Part shown: in pieces, positions 24,848 through 35,724 of the stretch | How the letters are laid out: each line of letters starts with the position of its first letter | How positions within the stretch are numbered: the first letter of the stretch is position 1 | NCBI GenBank assembly: GCA_023897205.1 | Contig: JAHWDD010000004.1 | Location: forward strand, 2,604,001-2,668,000 | DNA length: 64,000 bases | DNA from: Exophiala sp. HKRS030 | Lineage: Eukaryota; Ascomycota; Eurotiomycetes; Chaetothyriales; Herpotrichiellaceae | Reading direction: 5' to 3' | Notes under the pieces: generated by a model | Database searches by the model: none | The model's input: only the letters and a program-made list of their open reading frames with translations | What the model was told of the DNA's origin: nothing | Program-made: the position numbers and the translations under genes

Positions 24848-25494
24848 ACACACACACACACAAACGAACAACTAAACGAACTCGATGGTATATCTATACG
24901 ATTTTAGAATTTGTACTAGACAGATTGAACCCGTGTTCTACTTGCCATTGCACTGTCAAAATCCACTGACAGGTCACTCGTTGCCTTCTGGTTGTAGATC
25001 TATGAGCCAGCAACTGGAGATCTTAGAAGTTACCTACTCGTATGTTTTGTGTCGATCAGAGTTCAAGCATGACAAGGCTGATCACCACCATTTCGCTCTC
25101 GATGCTTCCTTGACTCTAACCCAGACCCGGATTGACTCTAACCCAGACCCGGATACCAAAGTGTTGATATGGGAGTTTGAGATGTCTCTATCGGGAAATT
25201 CTTGAAGTGGGGGGGGTGTGTACGGAGTACAAGGATCTTGGTATCTACCTGTTTTGCGGAGTTACTTACGGTACAATCTCTTTTCCCCCACAACACACCC
25301 CGAGTACCTGTAGGGGAGGGACGCACTCCGTACCATTTGGAATGTTTCGTTACGGGGAATACGAGGGCCTACAAACTCACACCCCAATGCGATACTTAGA
25401 TGTCCAAGAACAAAGCCATTGGTACTCCACGCCATTCTTCACTTTTCCCGATCCACCCTTTTTATCCTTGCAGTACTTTCAGAGAAAAAAAGCC
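24848..25494. other. Intergenic region with a 22-bp tandem duplication
   Basis: Lies between monooxygenase 1 and SDR 1, which run in the same direction. Holds the perfect tandem repeat at 25111-25154 and a TACGGAGTA at 25221. Confidence 0.55.
25111..25154 (+). repeat. Perfect 22-bp tandem duplication
   Basis: The unit beginning TGACTCTAACCC occurs at 25111-25132 and again, identical, at 25133-25154. Identity of the copies suggests a recent slippage or repair event. Confidence 0.95.
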
Positions 25495-26760
25495 ATGACT
25501 TCATACGAGGTCAAAGATTCAGACCTCGATGCCCTTGGAGGAAAGACTGTCCTCATAGTCGGAGCCGCGACGGGTATAGGTCGTTCAACCGTCTTGCTCG
25601 CCCATCGTAAGTACACCACGATATTTCCTTTCTTGGTCTCAGGCCTAGATACAAGGGACACCGTGACACCATAAACTGTGACCTTGATGACAGTGCTGAC
25701 GTTTTGAGGAAAGAACATGGTGCGAATGTGGCCATAGGAGATTGGAATGAAGGGGAAGGAGAAGCACTCGCCACCAGCCTCAAAGAGTAAGATCCCCTCC
25801 ACCCCTTGTATCCCTGCAGGCGTATCGAGAACCGAAACCTTTTTTCCTCACACCGTCCTGTTCCTCACCAGACGAGTCTTGTTTCAAAAATGTGACATGT
25901 CGAATTGGGAAAGTGTGGTCGATTTCTTCAAGAAAACATGGGAAGCGTTTGGGGCGATCGATGTTGTCCTCGCCAACGCGGGAATTCATAGCGAAAAGAC
26001 ATGGCTAGCCGACGCCTTGAGAGTCTCCGAGGAACTCGTCCATCCTGACATGAATACGATGAGGGTCAATCTGGATGGAATGGTTTACATGACACAGTGT
26101 GCGATACATTATTTTGCAAGACGACCAGAAGTGAAGACTCAACTCGTCTTTACTGGATCCGCAGCAAGGTGAGTGGTTCCTTCTGTTCTGTCGAACGAAG
26201 CCATTTTCCTGTCCAGAATCACTGACAAATTCGCTTCTTTTGTTGGTTCATGCAGTTTTCTCGACACTCCACCTCTATATCAATATTGTGCTTCGAAAGC
26301 CGGTGTGTTGGGATTGATGAGATCACTCAGAACCGATATTCCTCGAGTCACGAAGGGCCAAACTACGGTCAACATGGTGGCACCGTGGCAGACATGTAAG
26401 TACTTTTGGCGAGCACTCCTGAAACTTGTTTGGTCCACGAGAGAGAACTATTGATTACTATCTGATTTTGTCATGGCTGACTTTTTTTGTTTACCAACAA
26501 AAGACACAGCGATGACATCGGAAAAGTTTTTGGAGATATGGGGTGATTTACCTAGTAACAGCACCCAAGGAGTTGGCAAGGCGTTGTTGTTGCCCGCTCT
26601 ACGTCCGGGGTTGAATGGATTGTCACTGTTGGTGCATGGTGATCAGATTACGGACTTGGAAGAAAGTCTGGCTGCTACGATGCCGCAGTGGATGGGCCAG
26701 GAGTTGTCCGAGGAAGTGAGAGAAGGTCAACGACGAATATTGGGGGTAGAGAAATGGTAA
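25495..26760 (+). CDS. Short-chain dehydrogenase/reductase 1
   Basis: Five exons, 25495-25606, 25714-25786, 25872-26168, 26256-26395 and 26504-26760; 292 residues. A classical SDR: cofactor motif GAATGIG (23-29), VLANAG, catalytic Ser158 and Tyr171-x3-Lys175 (YCASK). It should interconvert an alcohol and a ketone with NAD(P)(H). The first acceptor was placed at 25712-25713, because the earlier AG at 25692 gives a frameshift and a stop, while this choice yields the expected HGANVAIGDWN strand. The closing segment with PQWMG resembles fungal 15-hydroxyprostaglandin dehydrogenase-like SDRs. It follows monooxygenase 1 in the same direction. Confidence 0.85.
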
Positions 26761-27299
26761 TAAACCATCGATGAAATTTGGTACTGCCATTCGAATGAAG
26801 TATTTCGAAGGCCAAGTTGAAAGGAGCTGTGAGCCACAGACTCCATAAAACTGGTTCGCTATACCGGAGAGCTTCTTCACATCTCACAACGTAGATGTAT
26901 GGGTGATCATTCTCATTGCCCAACTGTTGTGTCTCTTTGATAGGATAGGCAAAAAGGTACCGCCATCTTTTCACCACCCGTACCAAATACAGAGTACCTA
27001 GGACCACAACGGGCAGTTAGAACGGTCGCTCCCCCAATGCCTAAAATGCTTGTTCACTTGGGGATCGAAACGTGGGCCCCCCGAAGATGTTGTGCCGAAT
27101 CCGGGTGGGGTTTGACCGACCAAATAGGGAAACCCTTTCACCTACGAAGCCGGGCGGTTTCCATTGTCGTGCTATATCTCGAAACAACACAACGACCTCC
27201 ATTACTTTGACGGCGGTCCAGTCTCGATACTAGTAATATTGGTTTCTGTGTGGAGCGTACAACCAAAAAGTCCAAATTGACGACAACAAGGACAACAAC
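26761..27299. other. Intergenic region
   Basis: About 540 bp between two SDR genes in the same orientation. No feature recognised. Confidence 0.55.
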
Positions 27300-28304
27300 A
27301 TGGCCCCCGATCAAACAGTCAAGATCAATGCCTCTCTGGGCGACCAGCTGGATTGCGCATTTATTGGTGACCCGCGTCGAAACAAGGACCTCGGCGCCCG
27401 TCTGAAGGACAAGAACGTCTTGATCGCCGGTGCCGGGCGAGGTGTCGGTCGGGCCACTTCGGAGTTTTTCGCGCACACCCAAGCACGATCACTCAGTCTC
27501 ATGGCCCTCGAGCTCGACGAGGTCGAAGAGACTGCGGCACTGTGCAAGAAAATCAACCCGGACCTCAAAGTCAGGACCGCCGGGTTCAACGTCATGGACT
27601 ACTCCGCGGTGGACGAGTTCGTCCGGGCGACGACCGAAGAGTTCGGCAAGATCGACGTCATGTTCTTCAACGCCGGACGACCTCCTCAGTGGCTGGCGAC
27701 CCACGAGTCCGACCCCGGGGTCTGGTGGGAGACCCTGGCCGTGTCCATGCAAGGGTCGTTCAATTTCGTGAGGGCCGTGCTGCCGTCGATGAGGGAGCAG
27801 GACGGGGGCCGGATCATCATCACCTCCAGCAACGGCGCCCACGCGTCCCAGGGGATGGGAGGGTACGTGGTCGGGAAACTGGGGCAGGTCCGGCTGGTCG
27901 AGATCGTCCACAACGAGAACAAGGACGCGGGGGTCAAGGCGTTTTGTTTCCACCCCGGCACCATCCAGACGAGGTTCTTTTCGGACTTCAAGGACGCCGC
28001 CGAGGGCAAGATCAAGGACCGGAGCTACGTCACCAGGCACTTGCCCGGAGAGCAGAAGTCGGCCGAGATAGCGGTCAGGGCCTTGGAGTCCAAGGGCTTC
28101 CACACGCCTCAGATGCCGGCCGGTTTGGTGACGGTCTTGGCGAGTGGACAGTTGGATTTCATGTCCGGGAGGTACCTGGACGCCTCGAAGAGGATCGAAG
28201 ATTACCTGGCCGACGCGGACCGGATCGTCAAGGACGACCTGCACAGGGTAAGACTGATCGTCGACAAGGAAAATGGTGTCTTTGTGCCAGAGGGGCAGGA
28301 TTGA
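27300..28304 (+). CDS. Short-chain dehydrogenase/reductase 2
   Basis: Single exon, 334 residues. Cofactor motif GAGRGVG (44-50), FFNAG, active-site Ser176/Ser177 in TSSNGAH, and Tyr189-x3-Lys193 (YVVGK) are present, so it should be active as an NAD(P)(H) oxidoreductase. The N-terminal extension of about 35 residues and the C-terminal extension after GRYLDASKR are longer than in minimal SDRs. Codon use is strongly G/C-ending, like monooxygenase 1 and unlike SDR 1, and there is no intron. The strong bias also produces a long antisense open frame that is not a gene. Substrate unknown. Confidence 0.88.
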   Translation: MAPDQTVKINASLGDQLDCAFIGDPRRNKDLGARLKDKNVLIAGAGRGVGRATSEFFAHTQARSLSLMALELDEVEETAALCKKINPDLKVRTAGFNVMDYSAVDEFVRATTEEFGKIDVMFFNAGRPPQWLATHESDPGVWWETLAVSMQGSFNFVRAVLPSMREQDGGRIIITSSNGAHASQGMGGYVVGKLGQVRLVEIVHNENKDAGVKAFCFHPGTIQTRFFSDFKDAAEGKIKDRSYVTRHLPGEQKSAEIAVRALESKGFHTPQMPAGLVTVLASGQLDFMSGRYLDASKRIEDYLADADRIVKDDLHRVRLIVDKENGVFVPEGQD

Positions 28305-28988
28305 ACTCGACAAAAAGAAAAGCGTATAGTCCATGTGCTGTATGCAGATATCTATCAGATGAGGTTTCTCTATCCGAATGAGACGGTGAAAATGTTCGAA
28401 TACATAGTGAACCAATACGAATTGTGCACGACGAATTTGCTAGAAACGAGATCGTACGCCCAAAAAAAAACCAATAACTAAAATATGCCGAGTCTGTCCT
28501 GATTATTGCAACGACACTTTTTTCCCCGACGAGGCTGTGTTCACGTCTTGGTAACTAACTGTACGAGGTTGTTGGTCATGGAGAAACCCCCAGTCGACCT
28601 CGTGCGTCCGTCCCTGAGAACCCTGGGGAAACTTCCCAAAAGAGTATGGTCCAGAGTGGGGTTCTTCTTCTTCCCCCAGTCTCGGTTTTCGGCTTCTACC
28701 TAGGTAGATATCCGAAGGTCGAGTGGACTGACACGACTCTGGTCCAGGTCATGGGGGGTAAAGAAAAATATTGGGTGAATCCGAAAGTCAATATCAGGTT
28801 GTACAAATAAATCATTTGTACAAGGCCTGTTCTCGTAGGGGCTTGTTCTAGCAAATCTACGTGTAACTCTCCGGAACCACGACAGGAGAAGAAGGAATCC
28901 GCCCCGACATCTTTTTTGTTTTTGTTTTTTCAATATAAAATAAGTACTTGACCAGTTGATCTGTCAACATTTGTTGTCCATATCCAAG
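28305..28988. other. Intergenic region
   Basis: Terminator of SDR 2 and promoter of monooxygenase 2. A TACCTAGGTA palindrome is at 28697 and a TATA-like element at 28934. Confidence 0.55.
28934..28941 (+). promoter_or_regulatory. TATA-like element of monooxygenase 2
   Basis: TATAAAAT lies about 50 bp before the ATG at 28989. Assignment is by position only. Confidence 0.4.
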
Positions 28989-30583
28989 ATGACTGAAACA
29001 AAAACTTCAAAGATACAAAAGGTACGTTTTGGTATTATAGATGCTTCAATTGTGGCACATGGAATGACTGGAGAGAGAGAGAAAAAAAGAAAACTGACAC
29101 CCCTTTGTTGTGTTGAAGATTGTCATCGTGGGAGCAGGTCCTTCTGGATTGATCCTCGCTTTGCTTTTGGGGCAGAAAGGGATCTCCGTGGACGTCTTGG
29201 ACGCGTCTACGAAACTGGACGAACAACCTAGAGCGACCCATTACAATTCCCCAGCCACCCACGTCCTACAACGTGCCGGTGTGCTGGACGAGATCCGAGC
29301 GAGGGGTGTCATCTCGGACCGCATCACCTGGAGGAAACCAGATGGAGAACTCTTGGCGGCGTTGGACCTCAACTCCATTCCGGAGGAGAGCCCTCAAAGA
29401 ATGGTGGCGTTGCCACTGAACCAAGTCAGCACGATCGTGGTTCGACACCTCGAGTCGATCCCGTCGGTCAAAATCAAGTGGTCTCACAACGTCGTGGACG
29501 TCGGGCAGGATGACAAAACCGCCTGGGTCGATGTCGAAACCGCAGACGGCAAAAAGAGGGTGGAAGCCGATTACATTGTTGGGTGCGACGGTGCCAACAG
29601 CAAGGTTCGCCGCGCCTCGCAGGGTGACATGAACTTCCCTGGCAGGACGTGGGATGAACAGATCGTGGCGACCAACGTAAGTGCCCTCCCCTCATCTTCC
29701 TGACCGATGGGTCGTATTGAAGCGAGCACTCACTGCTACAACGAGCACGCTGAACGCCGCAATGCTCATTGACGTTGACTGACCCTTATCCTGGTTGTTA
29801 GGTATATTACGACTTTCATCAATTTGGCTGGGACGATGCAAACTTCATCATCCATCCGGAACACTGGTTCATGGCTTCCAGGATCAGCACAGACGGACTC
29901 TGGAGGGTCTCTTACGGAGAAGTACCCGGGCTCACTCGAGAAGAATATCTCGAGCGTCAGCCGTGGAAGTATGAAACCATGCTCCCCGGACATCCGAAAC
30001 CAGACCAATACAAGATTACCAACATCAGCCCTTACAAGATCCACCAACGGTGCGCCGAGAAGATGAGAGTGGGAAGGTTCCTCCTCGCTGCAGATGCCGC
30101 ACATTTATGTAATCCCTTGTACGACGCGACCCTGTGGCCTTTTTATCTTTTTGGATGGGTAAAACTTGCTGACCCAACGTTCACAGCGGCGGACTCGGCT
30201 TGACAGGTGGATTGGCCGATGTCGACAGTCTCTTCGACTGCTTGATGGGAATCCACACGGGCCAAGCGGATGACTCGATACTGGATAAATACGACGAAGT
30301 GAGACGTGATATGTGGCATAAATTCATTGATGTCGTCTCTAGCGACAACCTTCGCCGTCTCAACGGTCAGAACCCAGACAAGGCTTTGGAGAATGACACT
30401 GTTCTTCAGAAACTCAAGGAGTCTGAGAAAAATCCCGAGATCGCTGCACAAATACAGCTGGTAAGTTCGGCCCCAAAAAGAAAGTGATTTCTCATGAGAC
30501 TTACTTACTGTGTTCATCAGAGTGGAAACATGATACTGCGCGACTTCACACAGGATTATACTGTCCCTAATGTGTCGGTTTAA
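28989..30583 (+). CDS. FAD-dependent monooxygenase 2 (group A)
   Basis: Five exons, 28989-29021, 29119-29676, 29802-30118, 30187-30460 and 30521-30583; 414 residues. GAGPSG (16-21) binds the ADP part of FAD and CDGANSKVRR carries Asp168 of the DG motif. The GD motif reads LLAADAAHLCNPFGG: Asp295 is kept but the usual Gly before it is Ala294. The same fold as monooxygenases 1 and 3, and in step with monooxygenase 3 (Asp168 and Asp295 fall at identical positions). Expected reaction is NAD(P)H- and O2-dependent hydroxylation of an aromatic or related ring. The short first exon encodes only 11 residues; the 33-nt size and the IVIVGAG strand opening exon 2 support the model. Confidence 0.85.
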
Positions 30584-30741
30584 ACCACATTTAGAAGATG
30601 TGAAGCAGGGCCTCTTTTTGGGGAGTTGTAGTCTACAGGTTTGGAAGGAGAGCGAGTGAAGTCGGCAGGTAGGGAAGGGCATCACGCAGTGCTTATTTGG
30701 GTACAAGGAAGGTAGTTTAAAGCCTGTTTCTATCATTCGAA

Positions 30742-32009
30742 TCATTTATTCTCGTGTTCGATAACTGCGACAGCAGTGCCACCGTCATTGGGCAAGCCAC
30801 CTAAGAAGTCGACCTTCAACTCGTACAATCCCTTCAGACCCTCTTCACCCGCCGCGACGACTGTGCCAATATCTTGTTCACAATCAAAGTATTTACCCCT
30901 CAGCGCCTTTCCTCGACCAGCGGCTAGGAAGGCGCATGTCTGAGCACACTGGGCCGGTGGACACTTGAACAGCTTGTGGAATTGAGCCCATTTCGCAGCC
31001 TCTTGAGGGTATGCTTCTGCGACGTCTGGGTGGAACGACACTATATTCAATCAGACGACTGACTTGGGAAGTAAAAACACGTCAAAAGGATACTTACGTG
31101 AAGGTTGACTCAGTGTGGCACCTGGATGCAGAGCATAAACGTGGATGTTGTCGCCGAATCCATCCATTTCCAGCTCCTTTTGTATACACGACACTGCTCG
31201 AATGATGGCGCCCTTGCCGGTGCAGTACGCGCCTCCAAAAGGCATGGGGACGGTACCTGCTCGAGAAGCGATGTTGATGATACATCCTCGACGACGTTGT
31301 CTCATACCAGGCAGCACCTGGAAAATACATGCCATGGCCTTGAGTGAAAGATTAGCAATGTTCAGAAGAGAGGGGACGCGACTCTTTCGATGTTGTCATG
31401 ACGAGGAAGGACATACTGGTTTTAAATTCATCTCGACACCGCTCCAGAAGGATTCAAAAGTTTCCATACAGAAAGGACGACGTGCATTGGCACCGACGTT
31501 GTTTACCAAGATACTGGACAAGGTCAATCAGTAGGCATGAAGAATGTCGACGTAGATCACAACTCACTCCACAGGACCCAGGTCCTCTTGAATGCTAGCA
31601 AAGGTGCGTTCACAAGACTTGAGATCCAACACGTTGCAGGCATAGGGTCGAGCCCGTACACCATGCTTCTCACATGCTGCTTTTGTTTCGGCCTGACGTT
31701 CTTCGTCCAAATCCAAGAGGGCAACATCTGCTCCAGATTTTGCCAATGCCTCTGCGATTGCAGCTCCAATACCTACAAGGTCACATTAGGAAATGCTTCA
31801 TGGGGACATACAACCAAGGAGTATACCAAGGTCTGTGTGACCTCTTTGCGCTAGAGGGTCACAAAGACCAGGTACAGGGGTCATGTTTGGGACAGAAACT
31901 CACCACGTGCAGCACCCGTGACCACGGCCACCTGTCCCTTGTTCGCCTGACCTATGGTCTCGGGGGCAATGGCAGGATAGACGCTAGTATGAAGTTGAGG
32001 TCGAGACAT
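30742..32009 (-). CDS. Short-chain dehydrogenase/reductase 3
   Basis: Five exons on the minus strand, 31904-32009, 31568-31772, 31417-31513, 31098-31338 and 30742-31040; 315 residues. TGAARGIG (31-38) binds the cofactor, NNVG is the structural motif, and Ser161 with Tyr174-x3-Lys178 (YCTGK) form the active site. The C-terminal part, with several Cys around CPPAQCAQTC, is longer than in minimal SDRs. It ends 158 bp from monooxygenase 2 (convergent, facing 3' ends) and is divergent from the Dal5-like permease. It probably oxidises or reduces a pathway intermediate; the substrate cannot be named. Confidence 0.85.
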
Positions 32010-32770
32010 GGTTGACTAACAGGGAAAATAATGATTGTCTTCCGGTGACTGTTTTTTCTCGGCTTGCCAGGGCCCTGTAATTAGGTACCTAATTGCTGGG
32101 AAGTTTGGTGAGTACTCAAGCGAACAACGGGGGCCGGGGCTTGGGAAGGGCATTAACCACCTAAGCAGCACCGGGAACTCCCCAGGGCTACCCACGCAAT
32201 CCAGCATTATCCGATACCTGGACCTGGGGATTTTGGAGAAAGGGCTTAGTGATCTTTAGCGACGGCTTTTGGGGCATTGGTTGGGGAATGATACCACACC
32301 TACGGAGATAATGCTGGGCATTCGTACGCCGGCACGTCGCTTATACCAACCAGACGCTGGATCCAACTTCCCGTGTATTGTATCCCGCTTCCCAAGTCCT
32401 AGTGAGGTGCCTTGGGCAACTATCGGACCCAGGCTATGCAACTCAAGGCCCGCGAGGTTTGGTTCGAGGCCATATGACTGTCTCCGCTTCCCCATGCGTC
32501 ATATCCATTCAACTGCACAGTACGTTGTACGGAGTACCCTGTTGTTAGGGGTTTAGCCGGGGACCCCTTTTGCGCCGCGAAGTCCAAGCACACAGGTCCC
32601 ACGGTGACCAGTGGATCAGAAAAAAGACAGAAGACTCTAGCTAGTTGGTTTCCAAACATCCATCGCTTATATTAGAGGCAAGGTAGGTCGTCTTTTCGGT
32701 TTTGATCGATTTCTCGAATCCATAAACAACAACCCCCAGGCACGTCCTTTTTCCGCAGAGTAAAAAAAAT
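32010..32770. other. Divergent promoter region, SDR 3 / Dal5-like permease
   Basis: 760 bp shared by two block genes facing outward. Contains a TACGGAGTA at 32528. Likely site for joint control of the two genes, by layout only. Confidence 0.45.
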
Positions 32771-34552
32771 ATGGATACAGACAAGGAAGACTTTTCCACC
32801 GCCATGAGCGACCTCAAGGATGACGGTAATAAGGTCGAACATGCCGATGGCATCGATGGACAGCCTGCTCCTACTCCAGAAGAACTTCGAGCCGTACGTC
32901 GCAAGATCGATTGGCGTCTCATGCCCATCATGGTGGGTACATACGGCCTACAGTTCTATGGTATGTCTTGTGCTTTTGCTCGTCAAAAGGGGCTGGAGTA
33001 CTGACGGTTGTTTTTTCTTTCCACAGACAAAACGGCTCTCAATCAAGCTGCCCTCTTTGGTATCCTTCAAGACCTCGACCTCGTCAAGGTCACCAAGATT
33101 GGCGCAACGACGGTTAGCAACACGGAAAGATACTCTTATGGTCAGTATTCAAGTGGTCGCGACGCCGTGTTTCGCAGTTCACGATGATCTAACTATTAAT
33201 GTAGTCGGCATGGCGTTCTATTGCGGTTATATCTTGGGTGTCTATCCCATTACCTTCCTGGCTCAGAAGTATCGTCCTGGCAAAGTCTGTGCGGCCATTG
33301 TCTTCTTCTGGGGTATCGTTGAACTCCTGTAAGTTGTACCGTTCGAGGATATTTATGCCCTGACTGCAGTCGCTAACTCAACCCAACAGTACTATTGCCT
33401 GCAAGGATTTCTCCGGTTACTTTGCTCAGCGTTTCTTCCTTGGTTTCCTCGAGGTGAGTTGTGACGTCTAGAGCCTTTGGGTTTCAACCTCTGTTTTCTC
33501 GTTGGCCTTTTTACTGACCTGGGGTTCTGGTACAGTCTGGTGTTGGTCCTGCCTTCGTCATCGCTTCCAGCCAGTGGTACACACAAGCCGAAAGTGCTCT
33601 GCGTATCGGTATCTGGTTCACCGCTTCCAACGGTGCGGCTTCCATGATCGGACCCATCATCAACTACGGTTTTGGCTCGATCCACGGCTCCCTCGACGGG
33701 TGGCAAAACATTTTCCTCTTCGCCGGTCTCTTGACCCTCTTCTGGTCGCTCGTCGTCCTGTGGCTCATGCCGGACGACCCGAAGAGGGCCAAATTCTTGA
33801 CCGAACGAGAGCGCTTCGTCGCGCTCGAGCGGGTCCGGGACAACAACAGCGGCCTGGTCGACCAACACATCAAGCCCAGCCAGATTTTCGAAATCGTCCG
33901 TGACCCGGCGGCGTTGATGCTCATCACGCTCATGTTCTGCGCCTGCGTGTCCAACTCGATCGTCGGCCTGTTCGCCAGCATCATCATCAAGAACCTCGGG
34001 TTCAACAACCTCCAGTCCATCTGCCTCCAGATCCCTGCTGGCTTCTTCGGTATCCTGTGCGGTGTCCTGCCCATGCTCATCGTGCTCAAGACCAACAAGT
34101 GGCGCACCACCGTCATCAGTGTCCTGACCACCGTATCCATCGCGGGTACCGCCATCCTCTACGCCGTCCCTCGTCACCTGGTCGGCGTCGTCCTGCTGGG
34201 TTACTACCTCAACAACTGCTACACGGGGACCCCCGTGCAGGTGCTCGCCCTGGCCGCGGCCAACATCGCGGGACACACCAAGAAGTCGACCCTGAACAGT
34301 TGCATCTTTATTGCCTTCTGCGCCTCTTCCATCATGAGCCCCCTCATCATGAACGCCAAGGACAACTACAAGTCCGGGTTCTTGGGCATTCTCATCTGCC
34401 AGGCCTACAATATCGTCGCCGCCCAGGTCCTGCGGTACATCTACCATGTCCGCAACAAGAGCAGGGACGAGAAGTACGGTCCTCAGGCTCCTGGTCACGC
34501 CTTTACCGACGAGACGGACCTTCAAAACAACAACTTCCGTTATGCTTGGTGA
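32771..34552 (+). CDS. MFS permease, anion:cation symporter family (Dal5-like)
   Basis: Five exons, 32771-32960, 33027-33140, 33205-33328, 33390-33453 and 33536-34552, all in phase; 502 residues. The fungal ACS pattern is clear: IDWRLMP before helix 1, DKTALNQAALFGI after it, then RFFLGFLESGVGPAF with QWYTQAESALRIGIWF, the signature of allantoate, nicotinate and carboxylate permeases. It should import an organic anion together with protons across the plasma membrane. In this block it is the probable uptake step. The last exon is GC-rich in third positions and throws a 377-codon antisense shadow frame. Confidence 0.9.
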
Positions 34553-35724
34553 TCGTACCGAAGTACGGATTACAGATCACGGGCACTTGTTCATTGGCAT
34601 CAAATATTGGGATGGTCTCTTTCGAAATTTGACACGCTACCCTTTGAAAGTCTTACACCCTTCAAGTGTTGATCAAAGTTTGCAACTCACTGCATGCACG
34701 CTTTTTGGGGTTTCTTTTCGGGGCGGGCCAACATCAGCATGGACATTTCTTGTGTGTTGAGAGAATGAGTAGATTTACGATTGCCCTCGAATTCATGAGA
34801 TTGGATACCATGTGACGCATATCAAGTTACTACTTACCCTACATAAGCATGACTAGCAAGTCTGTCCACAACAATAGATTCATTATTATTTTTACAAGGA
34901 AAGATTCAATCATATTGGGGTAATTTTGCCACAAAGTCCCTGTCCGAGTAGAGCTTTCTTGGAGCTTGACTTGTTTTGAAGTGGTGAGTCCGTGCTGGTG
35001 GTGGTTCACGTCCGCGTGTGGTACGGCCGGGAACGTACAGTATGTACAGCGACAATACCTAGGTAGCTATGAACGAGTAATGCCCCCGAGAGCCATGTGG
35101 CCCAAAAAAAACGACTCGAACCAACAAGCCCAAGGCCTAATAGATGGAAACGAAACGCGTGGGTCATTGACTTCAAACATCCCAAAACTCGGTTACCCCT
35201 TACGGTATACAAACCCAAAGGGGTTCCTTGTCGCCCAACGAGCAAAAGTTGGTGCCCTGAGGGTGTGGTCCATTATCTTGTACTTATTACACACTGTACA
35301 TAAGAAGTAATCCATTTATGCGAGTACGGAGGAACTCGATTTGTATTGAAGATCTGTACCGTATAAGGGAGCACTGTAGTACGGGAAGGCGGGAGATGGG
35401 GAGGTACAAGGATTGGGGGGGACACACTGTGTTTAAAAACGAAAGGAGCTCAATCTGATGAAGTTGGAGGGTGAAAGATGAGTGATTCTGCACAGCTACT
35501 TTACCATAACAGTAGGTACTGTACCAGCGTTGCACACTCGGTGAATGATATATATCTACACATGTATTGCCTTGGTGGACTTTTAGACAGATTTTCTTCA
35601 TGTAACCTTTGTACGTGGAATAGAATAGGTCTACTGATAATGTCATGCAATCAATGTATACTTTGGCCCTGAAACAAACAGCCTCCTTTGGAACAAGGAG
35701 GAGTAAAAAACACGCACACAAAAT
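34553..35724. other. Convergent intergenic region
   Basis: Between the 3' ends of the permease and monooxygenase 3. Holds a TACCTAGGTA palindrome at 35056. No gene recognised. Confidence 0.55.

Noticed and set aside
27489..28415. 308-codon open frame antisense to SDR 2
   Set aside because: Produced by the G/C-rich third positions of SDR 2; no family resemblance, while the sense frame has full SDR motifs.
33392..34525. 377-codon open frame antisense to the Dal5-like permease
   Set aside because: Asp/Glu/Gly/Val-rich shadow of a GC-rich coding exon; no motif.
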